A stretch of 64,000 nucleotides of DNA. Origin: Vibrio pomeroyi (GTDB taxonomy: Bacteria; Pseudomonadota; Gammaproteobacteria; Enterobacterales; Vibrionaceae). Under the pieces are notes generated by a model. It had not been told where the DNA came from. It was given only the letters and a program-made list of their open reading frames with translations, and did not search any database. This document shows, piece by piece, positions 11,386 through 33,108 of the stretch. A program made the position numbers and the translations under genes. Each line of letters starts with the position of its first letter. The first letter of the stretch is position 1. The DNA lies in NCBI GenBank assembly GCA_041879425.1, contig CP090854.1, forward strand, positions 3,410,001 to 3,474,000. The letters run 5' to 3'.

Positions 11386-12428
11386 ACAAATGCCTCCAAA
11401 GCTCTATCTAGGTTTGTCTCGCTATCTCTACCCATAAAGCGGACTTCGTGTTCCAACTGAATATCGAACTTGTTCAAGACAGATTGACGAACTCGGTCTG
11501 CAAGCTTAAGAATGTCGATAGCAGAAGCTTGATCATAATTGATGATAACCAGTGCTTGATTCGGGTGAACTTGAGCGCCGCCTTCAGTTACACCTTTAAA
11601 CTGGCATTGATCAATCAGCCATCCTGCGGCAACTTTGATCATGTCGTTACTCTCGTAACCAACGATGTTTGGGTACAGCTCTGACAAGCGATCAAAATGA
11701 TCTTTGGTGATCACGGGGTTTTTGAAAAAGCTTCCAGCATTGCCCTGTTTCGAAGGGTCTGGCAGTTTGCTCGAACGAATAGCACATACTTCATCGAATA
11801 TCGTGCTAGGGGAAAGTGTTTCTGCTGGCAGGCTTTTAAGCGGACCGTAATGGTTACATGGCTTCCATGCTTTCGGTAAAGTTAAGCCAATCGCGACAAC
11901 AATCGCTTTGCCATAAAGCGCGTGTTTAAAAATGGAATCTCGGTAACCAAAGAGGCATTCCTCTTTGCTTAATCGCTTAACTGTATAAGTATCCAGAGAT
12001 AGGATATCGACGTATTCACAGACGTCTTGCAGTTCAACGCCGTACGCACCAATATTCTGAATAGGTGCAGAGCCAGAACAACCCGGAATCATGGCTAGGT
12101 TTTCTAAGCCGCCAAGCCCTTTATCAACACTCCACTTAACCAAGCTAGGCCAATCCTCACCACCATTAACATGTAGATGGTGATGACTATCTGTCTCGGT
12201 TAGCGTAATCCCAGCTAACTGGTTCACAATAATCAAGCCTGCAAAGTGCTCAGTAAAAAGCATATTACTGCCCTTACCCAGTATTAACTTAGGCAAGGTT
12301 GACCATTTAAGGTCTTGATAAACCGTAATCAGTTCTTCGATAGTCGTGACTTCAACCAACGCATCACATGTCTGATCGATGGAAAAAGTATGAACGTTTT
12401 TTAAACTAGCATTGAGATGGAATTGCAT
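11382..12428 (-). CDS. murB: UDP-N-acetylenolpyruvoylglucosamine reductase
   Basis: FAD enzyme that uses NADPH to form UDP-MurNAc in peptidoglycan synthesis. The ATG at 12428 (MQFHLNASLKNVHTF) gives 348 residues, close to the 342 of E. coli; the TTG at 12440 is less likely. The type I MurB features are present: LGKGSNMLF for FAD binding, NIGAYGVEL, and the catalytic-serine motif GNAGSFFKNP. It is the first gene of murB-birA and diverges from the acetyltransferase gene. Confidence 0.97.
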   Translation of the reverse strand: MQFHLNASLKNVHTFSIDQTCDALVEVTTIEELITVYQDLKWSTLPKLILGKGSNMLFTEHFAGLIIVNQLAGITLTETDSHHHLHVNGGEDWPSLVKWSVDKGLGGLENLAMIPGCSGSAPIQNIGAYGVELQDVCEYVDILSLDTYTVKRLSKEECLFGYRDSIFKHALYGKAIVVAIGLTLPKAWKPCNHYGPLKSLPAETLSPSTIFDEVCAIRSSKLPDPSKQGNAGSFFKNPVITKDHFDRLSELYPNIVGYESNDMIKVAAGWLIDQCQFKGVTEGGAQVHPNQALVIINYDQASAIDILKLADRVRQSVLNKFDIQLEHEVRFMGRDSETNLDRALEAFV

Positions 12429-12494
12429 GACGATATTCAATTAACTTACACTGCAGCCATTCTACAGCAGATAAACCAGTGGCGCAGTGACTGA

Positions 12495-12926
12495 ATGAAC
12501 AATGTCATCATTACCCAATTAGACCCGGTAAAGGTTCCCCTCGTAAAACGTTTTTACAAGGAACATTATCCAACGGGGAAAGCCAATAAGAGTGAGCTTA
12601 TCTATACATTACTGATGGATAACGAGCTTTGTGGTGTCGTGCGTTTTCGGACGATAGAAAATACTCGCTTACTTACCGGTATGGCTATATCAAAAGAACA
12701 TCGTGGTAAGCAATTAGGCTCTCAGCTTATGGATTATTGTGCTCAGCATACGCTGACAGAAAACGACTACTGCTTCGCCTACGCTCATCTCACCGGCTTT
12801 TACTCACGACATAAGTTCGTACAGATCGCTCCAGAACAGCTACCCAATGGCTTAAGAGTTTTATACGAGCGCTATTCGAATAGCGGAAAAGATCTCATTC
12901 CTATGCATTATCAGCAAAATTGTTAG
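12495..12926 (+). CDS. GNAT-family N-acetyltransferase
   Basis: A 143-residue single-domain GNAT fold. Motif A, which binds the acetyl-CoA pyrophosphate, is EHRGKQLGSQLMDYC (about residues 69-83), preceded by the beta-strand segment LLTGMAIS. The substrate cannot be told from sequence. It stands alone between divergent murB and downstream pssA; no terminator was seen before pssA (91-base gap). Confidence 0.85.
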   Translation: MNNVIITQLDPVKVPLVKRFYKEHYPTGKANKSELIYTLLMDNELCGVVRFRTIENTRLLTGMAISKEHRGKQLGSQLMDYCAQHTLTENDYCFAYAHLTGFYSRHKFVQIAPEQLPNGLRVLYERYSNSGKDLIPMHYQQNC

Positions 12927-13017
12927 AGAATGCCTCGATTATCTAGTATTTGGGTCTATCCCTTTGGTAAAATTAAAGGTTCGCAATTTTGCATATTTTT
13001 AAGGTAAAACAGTCAAT

Positions 13018-14358
13018 ATGATTGCCAGTAGGAATCCATTCATACAGTTGCCAACCATAGCGCAGAATCCTGACAAGTTTGAAGTACTACTATCTGCGCA
13101 AGAGTTTCGAACTCGCTTACTTGATGAGATATCTCGCGCAACGACTCGTATTAGTTTAGTCGCTTTGTACCTTGAAGATGATGAGGCTGGCCGTGAGATC
13201 CTAACTGCCTTATATGAAGCAAAGCAAAAGAATCCAGAACTAGACGTGAGTGTATGTGTCGATTGGCACAGAGCACAACGTGGATTGATTGGCGCAGAGT
13301 CCTCAGAAGGCAACGCGGCAATGTATAAAGAGTTTGCTGAAAAATATCAGCACTCTGTTCCTGTCTATGGCATCCCTGTTCGCGGTAAAGAAGTCTTTGG
13401 CGTATTGCACCTAAAAGGCTTTATCGTCGATGACAGCGTGATATACAGCGGTGCAAGCCTTAACAATATCTATCTGAATTACCATGATCGCTATCGCTTT
13501 GATCGCTATCATGTTTTAAACAACGCAGCACTTGCTGACTCGATGTTTACCTACGTGCACGAGCAAATGATCTCAGACAGCGCTGTTTACGACTTGGCAG
13601 ATAAGAACAAGCCCGTAACCAAAGAGCTGAAACCAGCGATTCGCCAGTTCCGTGCGTCACTAGCACGCTCTCAATACCAATTCGATGGTCAGGATGTTTC
13701 GCCAGAGCAAGTAGCCGTAACGCCATTAGTTGGTATTGGTAAACGACGTAACCGTCTGAATCAAGGCATCAATCAACTTGTCGCTCAAGCTAAAGATGAG
13801 ATCTTTATCTGCACACCTTACTTCAACTTCCCACCTAGCCTAGCTAAAGAAGTGAAGAAAGCGCTTAAGCGTGGTGTAAAAGTCAGTATTGTTGTCGGCG
13901 ATAAAACAGCGAACGATTTCTTTATCTCACCAGAAGAAGAGTTTAAAACGATCGGTGGCTTGCCATACCTTTACGAATTGAACTTGCGCCGTTTCGCTAA
14001 AGCCAATGAAGCTCACATTGCTAGCCGCAATCTATCGATTCGACTTTGGCAACACGATTCTAATAGCTTCCACCTGAAGGGTATCTGGGTCGATAAGCGT
14101 TATATGCTCCTAACAGGCAATAACCTAAACCCTCGTGCATGGAAACTCGATTTAGAGAACGGTATCTTTATCCAAGATCACTACCATCACCTAACTGATA
14201 AGTTCCAAGCTGAAGTAGACAACATTCTTCAACACACTCAGCTTATCTGTACTTATAAGCAATTAGATAAAGTAGATAGCTATCCAACGGAAGTTCAGAA
14301 GCTGATTCGTAAGATCACTCGCGTCAAAGCCGACAGAGTCCTCAAACAGATTCTATAG
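13018..14358 (+). CDS. pssA: CDP-diacylglycerol--serine O-phosphatidyltransferase (PLD-type)
   Basis: Makes phosphatidylserine, the precursor of phosphatidylethanolamine. At 446 residues it is similar in length to the 451-residue E. coli enzyme and belongs to the phospholipase D superfamily rather than the membrane-spanning type. Both HKD half-sites are visible: VLHLKGFIVDDS (about residue 137) and FHLKGIWVDK (about 353), the latter followed by GNNLNPRAW. No membrane segment is present, fitting a peripheral ribosome/membrane-associated enzyme. Confidence 0.96.
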   Translation: MIASRNPFIQLPTIAQNPDKFEVLLSAQEFRTRLLDEISRATTRISLVALYLEDDEAGREILTALYEAKQKNPELDVSVCVDWHRAQRGLIGAESSEGNAAMYKEFAEKYQHSVPVYGIPVRGKEVFGVLHLKGFIVDDSVIYSGASLNNIYLNYHDRYRFDRYHVLNNAALADSMFTYVHEQMISDSAVYDLADKNKPVTKELKPAIRQFRASLARSQYQFDGQDVSPEQVAVTPLVGIGKRRNRLNQGINQLVAQAKDEIFICTPYFNFPPSLAKEVKKALKRGVKVSIVVGDKTANDFFISPEEEFKTIGGLPYLYELNLRRFAKANEAHIASRNLSIRLWQHDSNSFHLKGIWVDKRYMLLTGNNLNPRAWKLDLENGIFIQDHYHHLTDKFQAEVDNILQHTQLICTYKQLDKVDSYPTEVQKLIRKITRVKADRVLKQIL

Positions 14359-14383
14359 CGAATAGCTGCTCATACGATTAATC

Positions 14384-14410
14384 AACGCCTAGCAAACGCT
14401 AGGCGTTTTT
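14384..14410 (+). terminator. rho-independent terminator of pssA
   Basis: Stem AACGCCTAG / CTAGGCGTT with a CAAA loop, closing on a run of five T residues, 25 bases past the pssA stop. Confidence 0.92.
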
Positions 14411-14428
14411 GTATCAATAATACGAGAT

Positions 14429-15268
14429 ATATTTTCTGAGCCGGTACAAACTATCAAACGTTAGCTAAGGCTCGAATAATCGCCTAATCTAGAGAGACTC
14501 CATACTCCTTCCTTCATCGGTCTCGGGAATGATTAGAGCGAACATAAGTTCATCCAACACATCTCATGACCCAAACTCCAATCAAACAGACCGAATCAAC
14601 CATTTCCTCCCTCTCCTAAATAACGCTAAGTAGACTCAATCGATATCAGGATGGTCTTAAGTATCACGAAACTCTTATGACGACATGTACAGATAGGAGA
14701 CATATAAAACTTGGAGCATGCTGACGGGAGTAGCTTTTCTAATAGGTAACCGAATAGTTGGATTTTCACACCTTCAATAACGATCAGAATAAAGATAATC
14801 ATATATTCTTAAAGAGCAAACAAGCTTCGGAAGTTCGAGGAAGTGTTCATCATAAGTAATGAGTTGATGTGAACTGTACCCATCCAGAACCGCACTCAGT
14901 GACAGGTTCACCCTAGTCTAGAAACGATGAAAGCCTAGTCGTAAGACTAGGCTTTCTGATTAGTGGCAAAGCCCAGGGCTACGAGGTAAACCCTATACGG
15001 AATTCTTTCTACCCAAGGAAAAATACTATTATTTAGACGCAAAAAAGCCTCACTATTTTCTAGCGAAGCTTCTTAATAAGTGGCGTTGTGGCTGAGGTCT
15101 CTAGCGAGCGGAACTCATTGGCCGAACTCTAAATGATCTATAGTCGTAAACGACGAAAGCCTAGTCGTAAGACTAGGCTTTCTGATAATTAGCTGAGCCG
15201 GCATTCCATCAGACTCAAGCACGAGTAGAACTCTTTCGACCGAATGGAATATACAATGATTCAAATGT
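14429..15268 (-). repeat. array of decayed terminator/tRNA-end repeats downstream of tRNA-Asp
   Basis: This 840-base gap holds no credible ORF but is repetitive. An identical hairpin core (GAAAGCCTAGTC / GACTAGGCTTTC) occurs at 14929-14956 and 15155-15182, each followed on the plus strand by ctgat and a TTAG stretch. Decayed copies of the tRNA-Asp terminator (15269-15300) lie at 15041-15072 and about 14716-14740, followed by taataagtggc and taataggtaac, which correspond to the tRNA-Asp 3' end. The sequence CTGAGCCGG recurs at about 14438 and 15192. I read it as degenerated tandem copies of a tRNA-Asp plus terminator unit, period about 225 bases. Confidence 0.65.
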
Positions 15269-15300
15269 AAAAAAGCCCTGCTATTTCTAGCAGGGCTTTT
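15269..15300 (-). terminator. rho-independent terminator after tRNA-Asp, end of the left rrn operon
   Basis: The minus strand reads AAAAGCCCTGCTAG / CTAGCAGGGC followed by six T residues, eight bases past the CCA end of tRNA-Asp. Confidence 0.92.
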
Positions 15301-15308
15301 CTAATAAG

Positions 15309-15385
15309 TGGCGGAGTGGACGGGACTCGAACCCGCGACCCCCGGCGTGACAGGCCGGTATTCTAACCAACTGAACTACCACTCC
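15309..15385 (-). tRNA. tRNA-Asp (anticodon GTC)
   Basis: A 77-base tRNA with encoded CCA. The acceptor is GGAGTGG/CCACTCC, the anticodon stem-loop CCGGCCTGTCACGCCGG carries GTC, and the T arm is GCGGGTTCGAGTCCCGT. It lies 45 bases after the 5S gene of the left rrn operon, a common distal rrn tRNA position in gammaproteobacteria. Confidence 0.97.
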
Positions 15386-15430
15386 GCAGTGGACTACTTG
15401 TCGTCGCTGACAAGTCGTTCATAATTTAAA

Positions 15431-15548
15431 GCCTGGCGATGTCCTACTCTCACATGGGGAAGCCCCACACTACCATCGGCGCTATTGTGTTTCACTTCTG
15501 AGTTCGGCATGGAATCAGGTGGGTCCACAATGCTATGGTCGCCAAGCA
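15431..15548 (-). rRNA. rrf: 5S rRNA, left rrn operon
   Basis: The minus strand begins TGCTTGGCGACCATAGC and ends CGCCAGGC; the ends pair with each other, as in 5S helix I. The sequence matches the other two copies in the window. Confidence 0.97.
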
Positions 15549-15681
15549 AATTTTGCTTTTACTTTCAGTTTTTTAAAACTGAAGGCAAAATAATCTGGAA
15601 AACTGTATTTAAAAGTCTCTCTTCAAACTCATTCAAGCGTTTGGTATTTCTATTGAGTCCACAAAACCCCTTGGGTGTTGT

Positions 15682-18573
<2,892 letters not shown>

Positions 18574-18987
18574 ATACAACCCGAAAGGGTCTCTGTTTTA
18601 CTTTCACTTTTGAAAAGTGAAAACAAACTAGTATGGCAACTAACCAAGGTTTTTGGTTGTCATCAAGAAGGGTTAATTCTTGATGACTGTTTGCCGGACT
18701 CAATTGTGATTCAAACAAGTTTGAATCGAATACAAGACACTTGAATGTGTTTGTTGTGTTTATACCGTTCTTATTAACTAAGAGCAGATAAACATTGAGA
18801 ACTTTTAAATTTGATTGAATTACTCGTAAGTAATCAATCAGTCAGCTTTCCAAATTGTTAAAGAGCATGAGACTTTAAGAACCAGTGTTCTAAAATTCAC
18901 ATTTTCTAAAGACTCTCACAGTCGAAAAATCCAACCAGCGACATAAGAAGTGGTTTGGAGTTTTAACTTCCAAGAATATTTAGAGAA
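18574..18987 (-). other. 16S-23S spacer of the left operon, 23S-proximal part
   Basis: 414 bases of internal transcribed spacer between tRNA-Val and 23S. It holds two hairpins: 18661-18685 (CATCAAGAA / TTCTTGATG) and 18708-18727 (GATTCAAAC / GTTTGAATC). A boxA-like element (gttaaagagc on the plus strand) sits near 18857. The same hairpins occur in the other two spacers with paired base changes. Confidence 0.8.
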
Positions 18988-19063
18988 TGGTGGGCGATAC
19001 CGGGCTCGAACCAGTGACCCCCTGCTTGTAAGGCAGGTGCTCTCCCAACTGAGCTAATCGCCC
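18988..19063 (-). tRNA. tRNA-Val (anticodon TAC), spacer of the left rrn operon
   Basis: 76 bases with encoded CCA. The acceptor begins GGGCGAT and the anticodon stem-loop CTGCCTTACAAGCAG carries TAC. It is the third tRNA of the Glu-Lys-Val spacer set. Confidence 0.97.
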
Positions 19064-19095
19064 ACGATAGTTTTAATTCCTTCGCGGAGAAAGAA

Positions 19096-19171
19096 TGGTG
19101 GGTCGTGCAGGATTCGAACCTGCGACCAATTGATTAAAAGTCAACTGCTCTACCAACTGAGCTAACGACCC
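19096..19171 (-). tRNA. tRNA-Lys (anticodon TTT), spacer of the left rrn operon
   Basis: 76 bases with encoded CCA. It begins GGGTCGTTAGCTC and the anticodon stem-loop TTGACTTTTAATCAA carries TTT. Confidence 0.97.
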
Positions 19172-19173
19172 AA

Positions 19174-19249
19174 TGGTATCCCGTAGGGGAGTCGAACCCC
19201 TGTTACCGCCGTGAAAGGGCGGTGTCCTAGGCCTCTAGACGAACGGGAC
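19174..19249 (-). tRNA. tRNA-Glu (anticodon TTC), spacer of the left rrn operon
   Basis: 76 bases with encoded CCA. It begins GTCCCGTTCGTCTAGAGG and the anticodon stem-loop CCGCCCTTTCACGGCGG carries TTC. It is the first tRNA after 16S, two bases before tRNA-Lys; E. coli rrnB at the same locus has only this spacer tRNA. Confidence 0.97.
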
Positions 19250-19338
19250 ACTGGATTGAAGAACTTGGGAGTTCTTCGTCTCTTTTACTTTCTAAACCTA
19301 ATCAATCTGTGTGGACACTTATCGTGAGTATCTTCGTA

Positions 19339-20893
<1,555 letters not shown>

Positions 20894-21283
20894 AAGATTT
20901 TGTGACTCAACGAATACTGACTTCAAAACTAATATTTACCGAAGTAAACATGTAATTCTAAAGCTATTACCATTCCAACAGAATGGTAATGAATTGACTG
21001 TGCCAAATAACCGAGGTTATTTGTATTGGTCACTCAGTTCATTGAAATCAATTTTGATTCCGAAGAATCTGTTTTATCTAACGATAAAACGTTTTGATAT
21101 TCATCAACGAGTGCCCACACAGATTGATAGGTTTAAATTGTTAAAGAGCTTTGCTTTCAGTGCCTTAGCACTTAAGCAGGACGCGTATAATACGCTTTCT
21201 ACTTTGAAAGTCAACATAAAATACTAAGAAAACTTAGAACTCTATGGTGACTTGTCTACTTAGTAAACAAAGTCGAAATTAAA
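20894..21283 (-). promoter_or_regulatory. leader and P2-type promoter of the left rrn operon
   Basis: 390 bases between this 16S and the 5S of the middle operon. On the minus strand: -35 TTGACT (21209-21214), a 16-base spacer and -10 TATTAT (21187-21192), the same hexamers as E. coli rrnB P2. BoxA GCTCTTTAACA follows at 21139-21149 and then the 16S processing stem. No P1-like promoter with a GC discriminator is seen. A bulged hairpin (about 21246-21274) and CTAAG/CTTAG near 21227 follow the upstream 5S, but neither has a strong T run, so read-through from the middle operon is possible. Confidence 0.85.
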
Positions 21284-21401
21284 GCCTGGCGATGTCCTAC
21301 TCTCACATGGGGAAGCCCCACACTACCATCGGCGCTATTGTGTTTCACTTCTGAGTTCGGCATGGAATCAGGTGGGTCCACAATGCTATGGTCGCCAAGC
21401 A
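21284..21401 (-). rRNA. rrf: 5S rRNA, middle rrn operon
   Basis: Same sequence and boundaries as the left 5S gene. The spacer to 23S is 7 bases shorter than in the left operon. No tRNA follows it. Confidence 0.97.
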
Positions 21402-21527
21402 AATTTTGCTTTTACTTTCAGTTTTTTAAAACTGAAGGCAAAATAATCTGGAAAACTGTATTTAAAAGTGTCTCTTCAAACTCATTCAAGGTCTGTCTTT
21501 GAGTCCACAAAACCCCTTGGGTGTTGT

Positions 21528-24419
<2,892 letters not shown>

Positions 24420-24764
24420 ATACAACCCGAAAGGGTCTCTGTTTTACTTTCACTTTTGAAAAGTGAAAACAAACTAGTATGGCAACTAACCAAGGTTTTT
24501 GGTTGTCATTAAGAAGGGTTAATTCTCAATGACTGTTTGCCGGACTCAATGTGATTCAAACGAATTTGAATCGAATACAAGACACTTGAATGTGTTTGTT
24601 GTGTTTATACCGTTCTTATTAACTAAGAGCAGATAAACATTGAGAACTTTTAAATTTGATTGAATTACTCGTAAGTAATCAATCAGTCAGCTTTCCAAAT
24701 TGTTAAAGAGCTTGATTTCTTTCGAAACCATTTTTAAAGATTCTTAGGGAAAAACCCTTAAAGA
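24420..24764 (-). other. 16S-23S spacer of the middle operon, 23S-proximal part
   Basis: 345 bases between tRNA-Ala and 23S, nearly identical to the left spacer up to the boxA-like gttaaagagc (about 24702-24711) and then divergent. It holds hairpins at 24507-24531 and 24553-24572 with base changes relative to the left operon. Confidence 0.8.
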
Positions 24765-24840
24765 TGGTGGAGCTATGCGGGATCGAACCGCAGACCTCCT
24801 GCGTGCAAGGCAGGCGCTCTCCCAGCTGAGCTATAGCCCC
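24765..24840 (-). tRNA. tRNA-Ala (anticodon TGC), spacer of the middle rrn operon
   Basis: 76 bases with encoded CCA. It begins GGGGCTATAGCTC and the anticodon stem-loop CTGCCTTGCACGCAG carries TGC. Confidence 0.97.
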
Positions 24841-24854
24841 ATCTAGGTCGATAT

Positions 24855-24931
24855 TGGTGGGTCTGAGTGGACTTGAACCACCGACCTCCCGCTTATCAGG
24901 CGAGCGCTCTAACCAGCTGAGCTACAGACCC
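24855..24931 (-). tRNA. tRNA-Ile (anticodon GAT), spacer of the middle rrn operon
   Basis: 77 bases with encoded CCA. It begins GGGTCTGTAGCTC and the anticodon stem-loop CGCCTGATAAGCGG carries GAT. It precedes tRNA-Ala by 14 bases in transcription order. Confidence 0.97.
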
Positions 24932-24998
24932 AATATCGTCTCTTAACTTTTCTAAACCTAATCAATCTGTGTGGACACTTATCGTGAATATCTTCGTA

Positions 24999-26553
<1,555 letters not shown>

Positions 26554-26943
26554 AAGATTTTGTGACTCAACGAATACTGACTTCAAAACTAATATTTACC
26601 GAAGTAAACATGTAATTCTAAAGCTATTACCATTCCAACAGAATGGTAATGAATTGACTGTGCCAAATAACCGAGGTTATTTGTATTGGTCACTCAGTTC
26701 ATTGAAATCAATTTTGATTCCGAAGAATCTGTTTTATCTAACGATAAAACGTTTTGATATTCATCAACGAGTGCCCACACAGATTGATAGGTTTAAATTG
26801 TTAAAGAGCTTTGCTTTCAGTGCCTTAGCACTTAAGCAGGACGCGTATAATACGCTTTCTACTTTGAAAGTCAACATAAAATACTAAGAAAACTTAGAAC
26901 TCTATGGTGACTTGTCTACTTAGTAAACAAAGTCGAAATTAAA
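26554..26943 (-). promoter_or_regulatory. leader and P2-type promoter of the middle rrn operon
   Basis: 390 bases that appear identical to the leader of the left operon at an offset of 5660. -35 TTGACT (26869-26874), a 16-base spacer, -10 TATTAT (26847-26852), boxA at 26799-26809. As on the left, no P1 is present between this promoter and the 5S of the right operon. Confidence 0.85.
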
Positions 26944-27061
26944 GCCTGGCGATGTCCTACTCTCACATGGGGAAGCCCCACACTACCATCGGCGCTATTG
27001 TGTTTCACTTCTGAGTTCGGCATGGAATCAGGTGGGTCCACAATGCTATGGTCGCCAAGCA
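26944..27061 (-). rRNA. rrf: 5S rRNA, right rrn operon
   Basis: Identical in sequence and boundaries to the other two 5S genes. No distal tRNA follows. Confidence 0.97.
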
Positions 27062-27187
27062 AATTTTGCTTTTACTTTCAGTTTTTTAAAACTGAAGGCA
27101 AAATAATCTGGAAAACTGTATTTAAAAGTGTCTCTTCAAACTCATTCAAGGTCTGTCTTTGAGTCCACAAAACCCCTTGGGTGTTGT

Positions 27188-30079
<2,892 letters not shown>

Positions 30080-30480
30080 ATACAACCCGAAAGGGTCTCT
30101 GTTTTACTTTCACTTTTGAAAAGTGAAAACAAACTAGTATGGCAACTAACCAAGGTTTTTGGTTGTCATTAAGAAGGGTTAATTCTCAATGACTGTTTGC
30201 CGGACTCAATGTGAATCAAACTAAGTTTGATTCGAATACAAGACACTTGAATGTGTTTGTTGTGTTTATACCGTTCTTATTAACTAAGAGCAGATAAACA
30301 TTGAGAACTTTTAAATTTGATTGAATTACTCGTAAGTAATCAATCAGTCAGCTTTCCAAATTGTTAAAGAGCATAAAGCAAAAAGCTTTAATCAATAACT
30401 TGCGTTATTAATTAAAGCTCTGGCTTTAACTAAATCTAAACCATCAATCTGTGTGGACACTTATCGTGAATATCTTCGTA
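30080..30480 (-). other. 16S-23S spacer of the right operon, no tRNA
   Basis: 401 bases with no tRNA cloverleaf on either strand. It keeps the shared spacer core: a hairpin at 30166-30190, a re-paired hairpin at 30213-30233, the boxA-like element near 30361 and the 16S processing-stem strand near 30435-30475. About 65 bases of unrelated AT-rich sequence (about 30372-30437) stand where the other operons have tRNA genes. Confidence 0.85.
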
Positions 30481-32035
<1,555 letters not shown>

Positions 32036-32333
32036 AAGATTTTGTGACTCAACGAATACTGACTTCAAAACTAATATTTACCTAAGTAAACATGTAATTC
32101 TAAAGCTATTACCATTCCAACAGAATGATAATGAATTGACTGTGCCAAATAACCGAGGTTATTTGTATTGGTCACTCAGTTCATTGAAATCAATTTTGAT
32201 TCCGAAGAATCTGTTTTATCTAACGATAAAACGTTTTGATATTCATCAACGAGTGCCCACACAGATTGATAGGTTTAAATTGTTAAAGAGCTCTAGCGTT
32301 TTGTGATTCACATCTCAGTCGCTAGGGGTGCGT
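32036..32333 (-). other. 16S leader of the right rrn operon
   Basis: About 300 bases between P2 and 16S. It matches the other leaders with a few substitutions (near 32083 and 32128) down to boxA GCTCTTTAACA at 32281-32291, then diverges completely toward the promoter. It contains the 5' strand of the 16S processing stem. Confidence 0.85.
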
Positions 32334-32361
32334 ACTATACCTGCACCACTTTGAGAGTCAA
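32334..32361 (-). promoter_or_regulatory. rrn P2 promoter of the right operon
   Basis: Minus strand: -35 TTGACT (32356-32361), a 16-base spacer, -10 TATAGT (32334-32339), about 40 bases upstream of boxA. It has the same architecture as E. coli rrn P2. Confidence 0.85.
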
Positions 32362-32436
32362 GGGTTATTTTCAAACTCTTTTTCTCTACCGATTTCGCTG
32401 TGTGACTTTCGCCTCACTCCGTGTCGGTGAGGCGGC

Positions 32437-32490
32437 ATTATAGAGAGATTGAAGGGGAGCACAAGGGCTTTTTGAAATAAAAGTTTTGTT
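32437..32490 (-). promoter_or_regulatory. rrn P1 promoter with UP-like element, right operon
   Basis: Minus strand: -35 TTGTGC (32459-32464), the rrn-typical 16-base spacer, consensus -10 TATAAT (32437-32442) and a GC-rich discriminator GCCGCC. Upstream of -35 lies an A/T block (about 32468-32490) suitable as an UP element. This is the only P1-type promoter among the three tandem operons. Confidence 0.88.
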
Positions 32491-32655
32491 CGCCTAAAAA
32501 GCCACCAGATCCGCATTTTTCGAATAAAAACTAAACATTTGAGACGTATCACAGCAATACATTGGAAAAATGGAAGCCATGAACGTAAGATTCATGTGTC
32601 TATTTTGTTAATGGTAGATGCGTCTATTTCGTTTATTAATATGTAGTATTCCGAT

Positions 32656-33108
32656 ATGAACTCAAAAAAATCGATGTTGTTAATTGTCGCACTGGCTGTA
32701 TTAGGCGGCATTGTTTTCTCTCAGGTAGATATATCGCCTGCAATTACCTTTATCCTTGGTGTCTTGGCTTCCGCTTTTGTTGTTAACTTTTCAAGCACCG
32801 ACTCAAAATCAGATTCAGAACCTAAGGCTTCAACAAAAACACTTTATGTGGGTAACCTTCCATACAAAGCAAACGAATCACATGTGCGTGAATTATTCTC
32901 AGAGCATGGTGAAGTCTTTGCAGTACGTTTAATGAAAGACAAACGCACTGGTAAAAGAAGAGGCTTTGGATTTGTTGTTATGGCAAGTAATGATGTGAAT
33001 CATGCAATCTCTGCACTTAATGATAAAGATTACATGCAACGAACTTTAAAAGTACGCGTTGCAAATGATCCTAAACATCCTGAAGCGGACGAATCTGAAC
33101 TGAGCTAA
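32656..33108 (+). CDS. membrane-anchored RNA-binding protein with one RRM domain
   Basis: 150 residues. Two hydrophobic segments (about 7-22 and 27-45) are followed by a Ser/Lys linker and a single RRM: RNP2 LYVGNLPY (63-70) and RNP1 RGFGFVVM (102-109), with the usual aromatic residues in both. Bacterial RRM proteins of this type bind single-stranded RNA. The layout suggests an RRM held at the inner membrane, facing the cytoplasm if both segments span. It diverges from the rrn P1 promoter, and its last 38 bases overlap the 3' end of murI on the other strand. The target RNA is unknown. Confidence 0.9.
   Translation: MNSKKSMLLIVALAVLGGIVFSQVDISPAITFILGVLASAFVVNFSSTDSKSDSEPKASTKTLYVGNLPYKANESHVRELFSEHGEVFAVRLMKDKRTGKRRGFGFVVMASNDVNHAISALNDKDYMQRTLKVRVANDPKHPEADESELS

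Noticed and set aside
14429..15268. Possible CRISPR or mobile-element remnant
   Set aside because: The repeats are terminator-like hairpins and tRNA-end remnants with irregular spacing; there are no short identical direct repeats with unique spacers, no transposase frame and no terminal inverted repeats.
32358..32552. Minus-strand ORF of 64 codons over the rrn P1 region
   Set aside because: It coincides with the P1 promoter, UP element and P2; the composition is not protein-like.
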